In this document: positions 12,813 to 23,665 of the stretch, piece by piece
How positions within the stretch are numbered: the first letter of the stretch is position 1
Layout of the letters: each line of letters begins with the position of its first letter
Origin: Antilocapra americana
Lineage: Eukaryota > Chordata > Mammalia > Artiodactyla > Antilocapridae
Length of the DNA stretch: 64,000 bases
Assembly (NCBI GenBank): GCA_007570785.1
Contig: ML664664.1
Location: 593,350 to 657,349, forward strand
Direction: 5' to 3'
Made by a program: the position numbers and the translations under genes
The notes under the pieces: generated by a model
Database searches by the model: none
The model's input: the letters and a program-made list of their open reading frames with translations, nothing else
Told to the model about the DNA's origin: nothing

Positions 12813-13083
12813 AGGACTTTTCTGGTGGTCCAGTGGATGAGAGTCCAACTGCCAATGCAGGGGACACAGGTTCGATCCTTGGTCCAGGAAGATCCCACAC
12901 GCCATGGGGGCTGAGCCCACAATTACTGAAGCCTGTGCTCTAGAGCCTGTGCTCTGCAACGAGAGAAGCCACCTCAATGAGAAGGCCAAGCAAGGCAACT
13001 AGAGAGTAGGCTCAACTCTCCATAACTAGAGAAAGCCTGTGCACAGCAACAAAGACCCAGCACAGCCATCAATAAATAAAAAG
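12813..13083 (+). mobile_element. CHR-type tRNA-derived SINE
   Basis: The head 'ggacttttctggtggtccag' and box-B-like 'acaggttcgatccttggtcc' come from a tRNA. They are followed by the diagnostic CHR body 'agatcccacacgccatgg', 'actagagaaagcctgtgcac' and 'acccagcacagccatcaata', with an AAATAAA-type tail. This SINE class is shared by ruminants, whales and hippos. Confidence 0.87.
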
Positions 13084-13268
13084 CAGATTGGGGTGGGGGA
13101 ACTATAAGAGGAGAAACTTTCTGGCTCTTCTTGCTTCATGCCTGTAAGGTGGTCAAATACACAATGGAGTGAGAAGATAGAAGGAGCCAAGATTCCCTAA
13201 AGATACCCAATTGCACAGTTTACCTTATGACAAGTTAGTTAATAAAAGTACACTCCTACGTATTTAAA

Positions 13269-13487
13269 GCTTCCCTGGTGGCTCAGATGGTAAAGAGTCT
13301 GCCTGCAGTGCGGGAGACCTAGGTTCAATCCCTGGGTCGGGAAGATCCCCTGGAGAAGGAAATGGCAATCCACTCCAGTATTCTTGCCTGGAAAATCCCA
13401 TGGATAGAGGAGCCTGGCAGGCTATATTCTATGGGGTCACAGAGTTGAACACGACTGAGCGACTTCACTTTCCTTCCTGTCCTTTTA
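13269..13487 (+). mobile_element. Bov-tA-type SINE, well preserved
   Basis: It is near-consensus, with the head 'gcttccctggtggctcagat', box-B-like 'aggttcaatccctgggtcgg', 'ccactccagtattcttgcct' and the end 'gaacacgactgagcgactt'. The flanks at 13258-13268 and 13488-13497 are similar (acgtatttaaa against atgtgtttaaa) and may be a diverged target-site duplication. Confidence 0.93.
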
Positions 13488-13914
13488 TGTGTTTAAACTG
13501 TTTCCAGATATTTTTTTAAAAGACAATTATATTCTTAGAGATACATATGTATAATGAATTTCCCAGAAATAGGATAGAAAATAGATTTCACAGGAAATCT
13601 GGCTGTTCATAATAATGCTTTTAGATTTTGGGTTATGAGGGAAAAAGCCCCAATAATTCTTATTACAGAAAAATGATGCTGATGCTTTTTAGTTCTGATT
13701 TAGTTGCTCCAGGAAGGAAAAAAAAAAGTCAATACATCTAAATGCAAATTACAGAAATCACATTTTCCCACAAATGTATCCCATAGGAGATAATACCCAC
13801 TGTCAAGTATTTAAATTACCAGAAAACTTTTCCTATTCCCTCTTGGTACCTTAACCTAGGGGAAACTTGACTGGATGGATGGAAGAGAATTAAATTCCCT
13901 TACAAGCAGACAAA
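13488..13914. other. Unrecognised AT-rich sequence
   Basis: No repeat or gene recognised. It ends where L1 5' UTR-like sequence begins. Confidence 0.4.
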
Positions 13915-15060
13915 ATCACAATTTAAATGCACTGAAAGATATGAAAGGAAGAGGGTGGCCAAGGTCAAAGAATAGGAAGACCCTGAGCTCACTTCTTGCC
14001 ATGGGTGTACCAAAATTATACCTCTCTTCACAACTGTTAATGAGAAAGATCAGAAACCTAAAAGATTTTCTACAACTAAAGATACAAAGAAGGAACCACA
14101 ATGAGATGCGTAGGAGGGGCGGAGACATGATATAGTAAAGACCCATATTTCTGGGTGGGCAAACCACAAACAGGAGGATAATTATAAATGCGTAGGTTCT
14201 TCCCAAGGAAGAAGGGGTCTGAACCCAATCTGGCTCCCCAGTCTGGGGGTCCGGAAAGATGAGCCTCCAGAATGTTTGGCTTTGAAGGCCAGTGGGGCTT
14301 ACTTTTGGGAGAGTCAGAGGGTTGTGGGAAATAGAAACTCCACTCTCAATGGCACACACAGAATCTGCTCCAGGATCCAGAGCAGAAACAGTCATTTGAA
14401 AGGAGTCTGGGTCAGACCCAACTGTAGACCCTCCTGGAGAGAAGGAGGAGATTGGAGCTCACTACCTAGGGACACAGACACGGGGAGGAGGGGCAGCCAT
14501 TTGGGGAAGCTTGCTGTACCACAAGGACACTGGCAAGTTTCATTTTGGAAATTTCTCTCTAGCTTATTAGTACTGGCACCAGATGCACCCACCAGCTTTT
14601 GGCACTGGTACTGGGACACATCAGGCCAAGCAACTAACTGGGGGGACAGAGCCCCGCCCACCAGCAGCTTGCCTACATTAAGAACCCTCTGAGCCCTGAG
14701 GCACCTGAGGACACCGCCTTGTCAACCAGAGGACCCAGGACTCAGTCCCACATATCTGCACCAGCATCAGCCTTAGGAACCCCCAGAGCCTTGGCCATGC
14801 CCACTTGACAGCAGACACACTGACTCTGGGACACCCAGGGCCCTGTGGCTAGAGAACCATCCATTGATGGGCCAGCAGTCGTCCCAGAACTGACCTCACC
14901 CACTCCTATGCAGGCACCAGCCCCAAGATCACCACAACCTCAAAGCTGACTGTGTCGGGACCTAGCCCACTCATCAGCAAACAGGCACCAGCCCAGGGAT
15001 TCCCTGAAGTCTAGCCATGCTTACCTCCAGCTCCTGACCAGGTCATTCAGAAGCCCTAGT
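13915..15060 (+). mobile_element. Isolated L1 5' UTR (promoter region)
   Basis: The order of blocks fits an L1M-type 5' UTR: 'gaagaccctgagctcacttc', 'ctacaactaaagatacaaag', 'gaaggaaccacaatgagatg', 'ttggctttgaaggccagtgg', 'agtcatttgaaaggagtctg', then GC-rich CACC/CCAG sequence to about 15060. The typical open frames of ORF1 do not follow. In life this segment would be the internal RNA polymerase II promoter of an L1. The open frames at 14276-14692 (plus) and 13916-14395 (minus) are by-products of its GC-rich composition and are not called genes. Confidence 0.75.
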
Positions 15061-16385
15061 CTTGCAATCACTTAGCCTGGTGATTTGAAATGCTTTCCCA
15101 ATGTAAATTGGTATGTAATAGGGCAAGGTAGGAAGTACAATCATACCTATTCTTGAACATTCAAGTTTTGACCTATATTTCATCATCTCTATGCTTTTTA
15201 TTTATAACAGTTTGGTAGTTCATACCTGCACATAAAACATTTTTAATTTGACCAACTCAAACCAGGATAAATCAGGGATTAAATAAATGCCTGTTTACTA
15301 CTGTTTTCAGTCAAGATTTTTGGTTTGAAAAACCTAAAACCAACTTTGAGTCACTTAAGCAGGAAGAGAAGCTTTAGAAAGCATAGACTCAGCAAGAAGG
15401 GTAAAGAATCAGGTTCAGAAACTGGGTAGGAACTGGTTGGAACAGGTAAGATCATATCACAGTAGCAATAATCTTAAAATACTGAGGCTGGTACAGACTG
15501 TGTTGCTACTAAGTACCCATTGTTACTACCTCGGGAGTCACCAGGCCCTTATAAATGGATTTTGTCAGTCCTGAGTATTCTCATATCTCCTACATCTACT
15601 TCCCAAATAAGAACATTATTCAGACACTGAATTTTTTTAAGTTTAAATAACTGTTCAATTAATGATTCAGTTAATTTTCAAATTTTTCCAACAAATATGA
15701 TTCAAATTCAGATTGTTAAAGGCAAATATTTGTGTATATATTTATTGTATATAAAATGCTTATTGCATATATTTGAGGAATGAAAGCAATCACAGGAAAT
15801 AAAGGATTGATTTAATAACCCTTTAATAACTTAATAACATTTTATCAAGTAAATATTTAAGATTCTACAAAAAGCATTTTAGCTACTTTAATATTATAGG
15901 GAAATTAAAATGACCTTTGACTCAGACAATTGATTTAGAGAGGAACAGTATCTACCAGACGAGTTTCTTAGATGTCTTTCTTTATTCTGTTTTAATTTTA
16001 ACATTTTTAATTAAAAAAAAATATTTTCTCCTAGTTGACTAAACAATAATACCCCCAAGCAGGCAAGAGAAGAACACAGACTATTTGCATTCTTGCTAGC
16101 AACAAGAACCAGTTCAAACTCTGTACACATTTGAAATGAAAATAAAATGGACTCATTGGTTAAGAATATATCAGTGGATGTTTTTGTAAGTATGTAGTAG
16201 GGGTAAGGCACTTCCATAATTACTGGAGGAAATGCAAATTTGACAAAACTGTCAAAATTGCAAATGTACATATCCTTGGAATCAGCAATTTCACATTTAG
16301 GAATTTATTCTGAAGATATTTTTGCATGCATTCATGGGAAATGATACATGTACAAGATTATTCCTACAGCATAGCTTGTAACAGC
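15061..16385. other. Unrecognised AT-rich sequence
   Basis: No repeat or gene recognised between the L1 5' UTR and the next SINE. The stretch around 15700-15860 is especially AT-rich. The minus-strand frame at 16011-16271 has no recognisable domain. Confidence 0.45.
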
Positions 16386-16724
16386 AATCTGGTAATGAAA
16401 GTGAAAGTTGCTCAGTCGTGTCCGACTCTTTTTGACCCCATGGACTATAGAGTCCATGGAATTCTCCGGGCCAGAATACTGGAGTGAGTAGCCAATTCCC
16501 TTTTCCAGGGGATCTTCCCAACTGAGGGATTGAACCAGGGTCTCCCACATTGCAAGCAGATTCTTTATCAGCTGAGCCATCAAGGAAGCCCAGGAATAGT
16601 GGAGTGGGTAGCCTATCCATTCTCCAGGGGATTTTCCCAACCCAGGAATCGAATCGGGGTCTCCTGTATTGCAGACAGATTCTACCAGCTGAGCTACCAG
16701 GGAAGCCAAATCTGGTAATAAAAG
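16386..16724 (-). mobile_element. Dimeric Bov-tA-type SINE with target-site duplication
   Basis: Read on the plus strand, the body (16402-16708) has a BovA part (gtgaaagttgctcagtcgtg), a tRNA part ending 'gctgagccatcaaggaagcc', then a short BovA piece (ggagtgggtagcc) and a second tRNA part ending 'gctgagctaccagggaagcc'. It is therefore a dimer lacking most of the second BovA. A 16-bp repeat, aatctggtaatgaaag / aatctggtaataaaag, flanks it at 16386-16401 and 16709-16724 with one mismatch. Confidence 0.9.
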
Positions 16725-16789
16725 TTCATAAATAAGGGACTGACTGTAAATGACTGCACATTCACAGAAGAAAATATTACTGATAAGAA

Positions 16790-17556
16790 TGAACAAAGTC
16801 CTGCAATTGACTCAGTTTCATTCCTTTTTATGGCTGTATTTAGTTCAGTTCAGTTGTTCAGTCGTGTCTGACTCTTTGCGACCCCATGGACTGCAGCACC
16901 CCAGGCCTCCCTGTCCATCACCAACTCCCGGAGTTTACCCAAACTCATGTCCATTGAGTTGGTGATGCCATCCAATCATCTCATCCTCTGTCATCCCCTT
17001 CTCCTCCTGCCTTCAATCTTTCTAAGAATCAGGATCTTTTCAAATGAGTCAGCTCTTTGCATCAGGTGGCCAAAATATTGGAATTTCAGCTTCAACATCA
17101 GTCCTTCCAATGAGCACCCAGGACTGATCTCCTTTAGGATGGACTGGTTGGATCTCCTTGCAGGCCAAGGGGCCCTCAAAAGTCTTCTCCAACACCACAG
17201 GTCAAAAGCATCAATTCTGCAGCACTCAGCTTTCTTCACTGTCCAATTCTCACATCCATACATGACTACTGGAAAAACCATAGCTTTGACTAGACAGACC
17301 TTTGTTGACAAAGCAATGTCTCTGCTTTTTAATATGCTGTCTAGGTTGGTCATAACTTTTCTTCCAAGGAGTAAGTGTCTTTTAATTTCATGGCTGCAGT
17401 CACCATCTGCAGTGATTTGGAGCCCTCCAAAAATAATATACCATTTTATATATGTACCACATCTTCTTTATCCATTCATCTGTCAGTGGACATCTAGGCT
17501 GCTTCCATGTCCTGGTTATTGCAAATAGTGTTTCAGTGAACACTGGGATACATGTA
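16790..17556 (-). mobile_element. Antisense L1 fragment split by a BovB insertion
   Basis: The left piece (about 16790-16842) reads 'tttcattcctttttatggctg' and the right piece (about 17435-17556) reads 'tatgtaccacatcttcttta' and 'ggctgcttccatgtcctggt'. These are neighbouring stretches of antisense L1 ORF2 3' sequence. The gap between them is filled by BovB, so the L1 was present first. Confidence 0.75.
16843..17434 (-). mobile_element. BovB LINE 3' fragment
   Basis: The plus strand starts with the complement of the BovB 3' end (cagttcagttgttcagtcgtg) and runs back through the C-terminal domain to 'agtgatttggagccctcc', so about 590 bases of the 3' end are present. The minus strand keeps an open frame at 16991-17353 matching the RTE C-terminal region (MVFPVVMYGCENWTVKKAE), but no RT core. 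It is 5'-truncated and dead. Confidence 0.92.
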
Positions 17557-17710
17557 TTCCTGGGTTAGGAAGATCCCTGGAGGAGAGCCTGGCAACCCAC
17601 TCCAGTATTCATGCCTGGAGAATAGCATGGACAGAGGAGTCTGGAGGGCTACAGTCCATGGGTTTGTTGAAGAGTTGGACACGACTGAGTGACTCAGCAC
17701 TGCACAGCAC
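17557..17710 (+). mobile_element. 5'-truncated Bov-tA-type SINE
   Basis: The head is missing. The element begins at 'cctgggttaggaagatccct', runs through 'ccactccagtattcatgcct' and 'gacagaggagtctggagggc', and ends in 'ttggacacgactgagtgact' with a CA-rich tail. It abuts L1 sequence on both sides. Confidence 0.85.
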
Positions 17711-17920
17711 AGTGGGAACCTACTGTATAGCACAAGGAGCTCAGCTCAGTGCTCTGTGATGACCTTGATGGGGGAATGGGGTGTGGGAGGGAGGCTCAAG
17801 AGGGAGTGGATGTATGTATGCATATGGTTGATTCACAGTGTTGTACAACAGAAACTAAGACAACATTGTAAAGCAATTATATTTCAAATAAAAAATAAAG
17901 TTTCCAAAAAAATAAATAAA
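17711..17920 (+). mobile_element. L1 3' UTR tail
   Basis: The stretch is ruminant L1 3' UTR in sense orientation: 'ctactgtatagcacaaggag', 'ctcagtgctctgtgatgacc', 'ttgattcacagtgttgtaca' and 'gcaattatatttcaaataaa', followed by an A-rich tail. It faces the opposite way to the L1 fragment at 16790-17556. Confidence 0.85.
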
Positions 17921-18039
17921 GGAAATAATCTCCAACTTGGTTTAAATGAAAAAGGAAATATTCATAAAATGGATGGGTAATAACTGGATATACTATATAT
18001 GAGTCAATAAAGATACACATGTATCATATTGTGTGTGAT

Positions 18040-18095
18040 ATTTATTTTTATTTATTTATCCATCCATCCACCCACCCATCCATCCATTCATCCCC
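18040..18095. repeat. (ttta)n and (catc)n simple repeats
   Basis: A TTTA-type run is followed directly by a CATC-type run (tttatccatccatccaccca). It is probably polymorphic in the population. Confidence 0.9.
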
Positions 18096-19240
18096 TGGTA
18101 TAAGTCTAAGAAATTTAAAGCATTCACTGTCTTTGATGACAGAGGATAATTTTTGAATAATGTGACTAGGAACAGAGTAGAAGTAAAAACCTCGGTTATA
18201 AACTTATTTTTTTAAGTTATAAGTAATTTGAAATCTGTTACCTATCTCACAAGAGAAATTAAACACATAAATTAGTGGAAAACTTCAAGTCTGACACGAT
18301 TGAACAAGTTACTATTAATATCTCTTCACAAAATGATAATGCACAACACTGCATACTCTACTGGAAGAGGTTAACATCAGTGCTTGCCTTGTGGGTGCAA
18401 ACAATCCCCTTGGTTCTCTAATAGGTCCTATTTTCTATCCACTGGATATCGGCCTTGCTGTCCACTGTTGCACTTAAATCTCACGAATATCGTCAACATC
18501 AGTATTAACCTCAGCAATAACTGGCAACAAAGCAAACATCTGGGAGTTTGTTTGGAGCAGCCCAGCTCAGAAAAAGAAGGCAGAGGAATTCCTTGTACAG
18601 GTCAAACTTTCTACCAAAGGGGGATGCAATATAATGAGGAATGAATGAAACCTGGGGCAACATCATTAATCAGAGGAGTTATCAGATGGCCTCCCCAGCT
18701 CCTCATGATCAGCTCTGACAGAAAAAATACACATATTGTAGAGGAAACACTGGTAAAAATGCTGCATGACCCTTGTCTCAATGTATTCGGGATATAACAT
18801 GAAGCCTTCTTATTTGAATGTTAACTCAGAAATCATTGCGAGTGATGTGGGAGAAGACTCCACTTAGGCTATTAAGTAGATGGCAAAATGACCCATGTGA
18901 CAATGACACAGAAAGGACTAACTTTAGGGGAGAAGACTGATGAAAGGATTACTTTAAAATATGTCTATCTCTTTTTTTATAAACTAATATGTCAAACTTC
19001 ATAAAATATTTTACTTGTCTTCAAATATACACTTTATTAAATTATACTTCTTTTTCTTGCTTTTCTGACCTGTTATCATAATAACATTTATTCCATACCA
19101 ATCCCATGGTCCACTGAATGAATAGAATATTGAACTTCTCTGCAAAGGAATGTACATCAAAAATATTTGAAATATGAAATTCTGAAATCAAGTAATACCA
19201 AATGAAGTCCCTTTTTTTTCTGTGAATGAGTGACTTAGTT
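18096..19240. other. Unrecognised sequence
   Basis: No gene or repeat recognised. The 86-codon plus-strand frame at 18384-18644 has no recognisable domain. Confidence 0.45.
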
Positions 19241-20402
19241 ATTACCTTATCTCAGTTCAGTTCAGTTGCTTAGTCATGTCCAATGTTTTGCAACCCCATG
19301 GACTACAGCACGCCAGGCTTCCCTTTCCATCACCAACTCCTGGAACTTACTAAAACTCCTGTGCATCGAGTCAGTGTGATGTCATCCAACCATCTCATCC
19401 CTTTCTCCTCATACCCTCGATCTTTCCCAGCATCAGTGACTTTTCCAATAAGTCAGTTCTTTGCATCAGGTGGCCACAGTATTGCAGTTTCAGCTTCAGT
19501 ATCAGTTCTTCCAAGTAATATTCAGGACTGATTGCCTTTAGGATGGACTGGTTGGATCTCCTTTCAGGCCAAGGGATCCTAGAGAGTCTTCTCCAACACC
19601 ACAGTTCAAAAACATCAATTCTTTGGCACTCAGCTTTCTTTTTAGTCCAGCTTTCACATCCATACATGACTACTGGAAAAACCAGAGCTTTGACTAGATG
19701 GATCTTTACTGGTAAAATAATGTCTCTGCTTTTTAATATGCTGTCTAGGTTGGTCACAGCTTTTTTTTTCAAGGAGCAAGCATCTCTTAATTTCATGGCT
19801 GCAATCACCATCTCCAGTGATTTTGGAGCCCCCCAAAATAAAGTCTGTAACTGGTTCCATTGTTTGCCCATCTATTTACCATGAAGTGATGGGACTGGAT
19901 GCCATGATCTTAGCTTTCTGAATGTTGAGTTTTAAGCCAACTTTTTCACTCTCCTCTTTCACTTTCATCAAGAGGCTCCTTAGTTCATTTTCTTCCATAA
20001 ATGTGGTATCATTTGCATATCTGAGGTTATTGATATTTCTCCCGGCAATCTTAATTCCAGCTTGTGATTCAGGAAGCCTGGCATTTGGCATGATGTACTC
20101 TGCATATAAGTTAAATAAGCAGGGTGACAATATACAGCCTTGATGTACTCCTTTCCCGATTTGGAAACCAGTCTGTTGTTCCACGTCTAGTTCTAACTGT
20201 TGCTTCTTGAACTGCATACAGATTTCTCAGGGGGCAAGTCAGGTGGTCTGGTATTCCCATCTCTTTAAGAATTTTCCAGTTTGTTGTGATTCACACAGTC
20301 AAAGGCTTTGGAGCAATCAATAAAGCAGAAGTAGATGTTTTTCTGGAACTCTCTTGCTTTTTTGAAGATCCAACGAATGTTGGCAATTTGATTACCTTAT
20401 CT
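19241..20402 (-). mobile_element. BovB LINE copy with target-site duplication
   Basis: The body (19253-20390) starts on the plus strand with the complement of the BovB 3' end (cagttcagttgcttagtcatg) and reaches back into the RT domain. On the minus strand, 19876-20217 keeps QGCILSPCLFNLY (motif B) but YANDT in place of the catalytic YADD, so the polymerase site is lost as well as the frame. A 12-bp duplication, attaccttatct, flanks it at 19241-19252 and 20391-20402. The 5' end is truncated, as is usual for LINE insertions. Confidence 0.93.
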
Positions 20403-21270
20403 AAAATCTTGCAATATGGTTTTAGACTATTTAGTTTTAAAAAAGAAAAGAAATAAAACTTAAGAATAGAAAGGAAAATGGAGAACTTGAGATCAGAAAA
20501 TCTATGGTGAATTAAAAAGTATACTGGCAAATAGAAAATCAGGACAACAAAGTTTTAAGCATCTTGGGTCAAGAGCTTGTAATTATATTCACATAACAAA
20601 ATTTGATCTTCAGCAAAAATAATCTGTTCACTATTGCAACGAGCTTACTATATCAGGGTCGTAGAAGTGGCATTTGGCTATACTATGAAATCACATCTGA
20701 GTGACACCAAATATAATAATCAAAAACTGACAATGGTTTCCCCCCTTTCTTCCTTTTCTATTTTTTCCTTCTCTTCCTCCTTCATTTTTTTCCTCACTTT
20801 TCCTCTTTCTCTTTTACATTTCCACTCTGAAGTACAATTTGTACACCATAATTTGTGCAAGTTGTTTTTGACAAGCCTGAATTAACCAACAATCCAATTC
20901 CAATTCATTTCAGTGGTGCTTTATCAAGCCTGGATACCCTGACCCCCTTCAGGAATGTGTCTTGATGGAACAGTCCTCGATAAAATTTTGAATAGGAGAA
21001 GTATATACCTATGCAGCACATGAGTGCTCTAATGAGGCCATGTGTAGCATGCTGTGGGATGATAAGAAAGGAGGCAATTGATTGCACCTGGGGGAATTTG
21101 GGAGCCTTCCTCTAAGAGGTTATGTTGGATCTTGCAAGTAACAGTAAATAGGAATTTGCCAGACACACAAGATAGTGAGGCAGGGCATTTTATACAGCAG
21201 GGAGTAAGAAATATGGTTAATCCAGTCAATTGCAACAGATTGCTTGATTTTGAATTTTTTTTTTTCTTTT
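20403..21270. other. Unrecognised sequence with a pyrimidine tract
   Basis: No gene or repeat recognised. A C/T-rich tract lies at about 20740-20815. The small open frames, including 20634-20885 on the plus strand, reflect this composition. Confidence 0.45.
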
Positions 21271-21434
21271 AGGAAATATTTATTTTTTTTTGAAATTTCT
21301 TATCTGTTTATTTTTTTAATTAATTTTTTTTATTGTAACAAATTCAAGAAAGACTTTTTTCTTTACAATATTGTGTTGGTTTTGCCATACACTGACATGA
21401 AGCCGCCATGGGTATACACGCAGAGGAAATATTT
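21271..21434 (-). mobile_element. Short L1 3' end with target-site duplication
   Basis: The body (21282-21423) is the complement of a ruminant L1 3' end: a T-rich stretch (poly(A) tail) followed by 'acaatattgtgttggttttgcc' in part and 'gccgccatgggtatacacg'. An 11-bp duplication, aggaaatattt, flanks it at 21271-21281 and 21424-21434. It carries only about 140 bases, an extreme 5' truncation. Confidence 0.8.
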
Positions 21435-23022
21435 CTTGATGTGAATTTCTAAAGCCAGAGTCTAATCGTACTTCAGCCCTGCTGGCGTGAAGTGAGTTCA
21501 TGTTGAGAGCACATTAAAATAATGCCAGCCTTGGCCTGAAAGGACACGAAGGTGCTGTTGATCATCTGTCTTATAAAGTGGTCCACAGGGGGCTGTTGAT
21601 GCCAAGGTGGCCTAGACTCCCTCAAAGTGATCAAGGAAGGCCCTGAAAATGTTAGTGGATTGTAATGACAAGATGTTGGGGAAGCATCCTGAAAACAGGC
21701 ATTCATAAATATATGTGTTCTAATTTGGGAGATTTCTCAAAAATCTGAAATGGCTTACTCTTAGAATATCCAATAGCTTGTACAGGACACTTTGAGGCAT
21801 TCAAACATGTCTCTGAACATCCAACAATATTGATGAAAACTCTTAACCATTTCTGGAGTTTTCTTTGGGGATTAAGGAAGAGATAGTGCTTGTATTTGTA
21901 TTAGATGTTTTCTTTTCCCTAGATTATTGGCATCCCCATGGGAATATAATTCCCAGGGTGCATATACTTGAGTTTATTTGCTGTATAAATCCATTTTTAT
22001 GTCCTTTTGGTTGTCTAAGCTGTATTTCTCTATAAATACAGGCTGTGATTCTATTCACAGAACAGGTATAGAGGTATATAAATTGTAAAGAAAATGAATT
22101 TCTCTATTTTATTTACATTATTGATCTGAAACTTGAAAACTGTAACTTAGAAATGACTTGATCCCAAATCATCTTTATGTGATGAGATTCAAATGCATTG
22201 AAGCTGTAGAATTTTACAGCCTAAAGACATCTTAGAGATGATTTACTTCAGTTTCCTCATATTGAATATAGGAGACTTAAGTCAGATGAGTCCATGGCTT
22301 GCTCCTGATTCCTCAGTTAATGCAAATATCCTAGAATTAGAATATCAGTTTCCAGCACTGTGTTCCTTCCTTTGCTCTACTGTGGATACTCTTATATGCC
22401 TACCTTTTCATTAAATATAATCATAAAATTAGGGGCTTTGAGGGACCCTCAAGGATCACTTAGTGCCTTTGTTCTCTGAGTGGATAGAACTATTATGTTC
22501 AGCCCAGATTTTAAGTTATTAATTTCTGGAAAAACCGACATACAGTAAATTAGAGTATTCTTCAAGTGTTATCCTCAAATTCTCATCTTTCTCTTTAAAT
22601 AAATGAAAGTGAGTTTCATTCCTAAGTGGGATATTATTGTATCTTGGCATAAACATTCTTTTGTATTACAGAAAAATGCAATAGAAAATGGGATATAATT
22701 TGTCAGCAACATATCCATTCTAAAATTTAAAAGAAAAAAGAAAACCCTCATTACTGTCTTTGAATGAGCAGTCTCATTAAAAAGATGCTTATGAATTGTC
22801 TCAGTTGCCAAGGATTCACTTAATCCTACTGAATCATTATGTGGTACAAGTTTTCTTTTTTTTTTCCCCCTCCCTGGGATTTTTGCTGTGAAAATCAGTC
22901 TAGATATAATTCTAAAAAAAAAAAAGAAAGAAAGAAAGAAAGAACAGAAAAGAAAAGAAACTGGCTACTCAGTGATCTGGTGCTGTCAGTTCCCAATACT
23001 CTGTAAGTCAACTAACAAATAT
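21435..23022. other. Unrecognised sequence
   Basis: No gene recognised. A weak resemblance to old mammalian repeats lies near 22200-22270, but it is too diverged to name. A poly(T)/poly(C) patch lies at 22854-22875, before the AAAG repeat. Confidence 0.4.
22914..22960. repeat. (aaag)n simple repeat
   Basis: An A-run grades into tandem AAAG and AAAAG units. It may be the degenerate tail of a lost retroelement or a primary microsatellite. Confidence 0.85.
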
Positions 23023-23250
23023 CAGGCTTCCCCAGTAGCTCAGCAGTAAAGAATCTGCCTCCCAAGGCAAAAGACATGCGTTCGATCACTGGGTCCGGAA
23101 GATCCCTTGGAGGAGGAAATGGCAACCCACTTCAGTATTCTTGCCTGGAAAATCCCATGGACAGAGGAGCCTGGTGGGCTACAGTCCAAGGGGTTGCAAA
23201 GAGTTGGATATGAATGAAGCATTGGACATGAATGAAGCACATAGCACACA
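23023..23250 (+). mobile_element. Bov-tA-type SINE
   Basis: The head 'caggcttccccagtagctca' and box-B-like 'gcgttcgatcactgggtccg' lead into the BovA body (cttcagtattcttgcctgg) and the 3' end 'aaagagttggatatgaatga'. The tail region carries an imperfect duplication of 'ttggatatgaatgaagca'. Confidence 0.9.
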
Positions 23251-23494
23251 TAACTGATAAAAGCACCAGGAGCAATTTTGGCTACAAAATCAGTCATTCA
23301 CTAGGTAACCCCAAGGTCCACTGAAATTAAATTTGGTCCACTGTACATAGGAGGCATTGCTACATTATTCAAGGATCTACCAAGAGTAACTCTATACAGA
23401 ATACTGTATAACAAATTATTTTTGCAAATTGGGCCTTGCACTCTACTATCATGCTGTCTTGGCCCATACTCCCTAACATGTTTGAGGGCTTTTA

Positions 23495-23665
23495 CAAACA
23501 GAGTGACTGGGTCCCAATCCCTGATCTGTCACATGCTAGCTGGGTAACTTCTAATTCTCAGTTTCCTTATCTGTAAGATAGGAACAAGAATCCCTAGTTC
23601 ATAAAGTTTTAATGAAGGTCAAATAAAATAATACTTGAAAAATATTTAAGAAAACTGTTCAGAGT
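23495..23665 (+). mobile_element. MIR SINE
   Basis: The MIR core and 3' blocks appear in order: 'ctgatctgtcacatgctagc', 'tgggtaacttctaattctca', 'gtttccttatctgtaagata' and 'ttcataaagttttaatgaag'. It is diverged, as expected for an ancient SINE. Confidence 0.8.

Noticed and set aside
14276..14692. 138-codon plus-strand frame in GC-rich sequence
   Set aside because: It falls inside the L1 5' UTR, which is noncoding. The length is due to higher G+C and fewer stop codons.
16947..17528. 193-codon plus-strand open frame
   Set aside because: It is the antisense reading of a BovB 3' fragment and runs on into antisense L1. Similar shadows occur at 25551-26108, 26109-26699 and 36278-36628.
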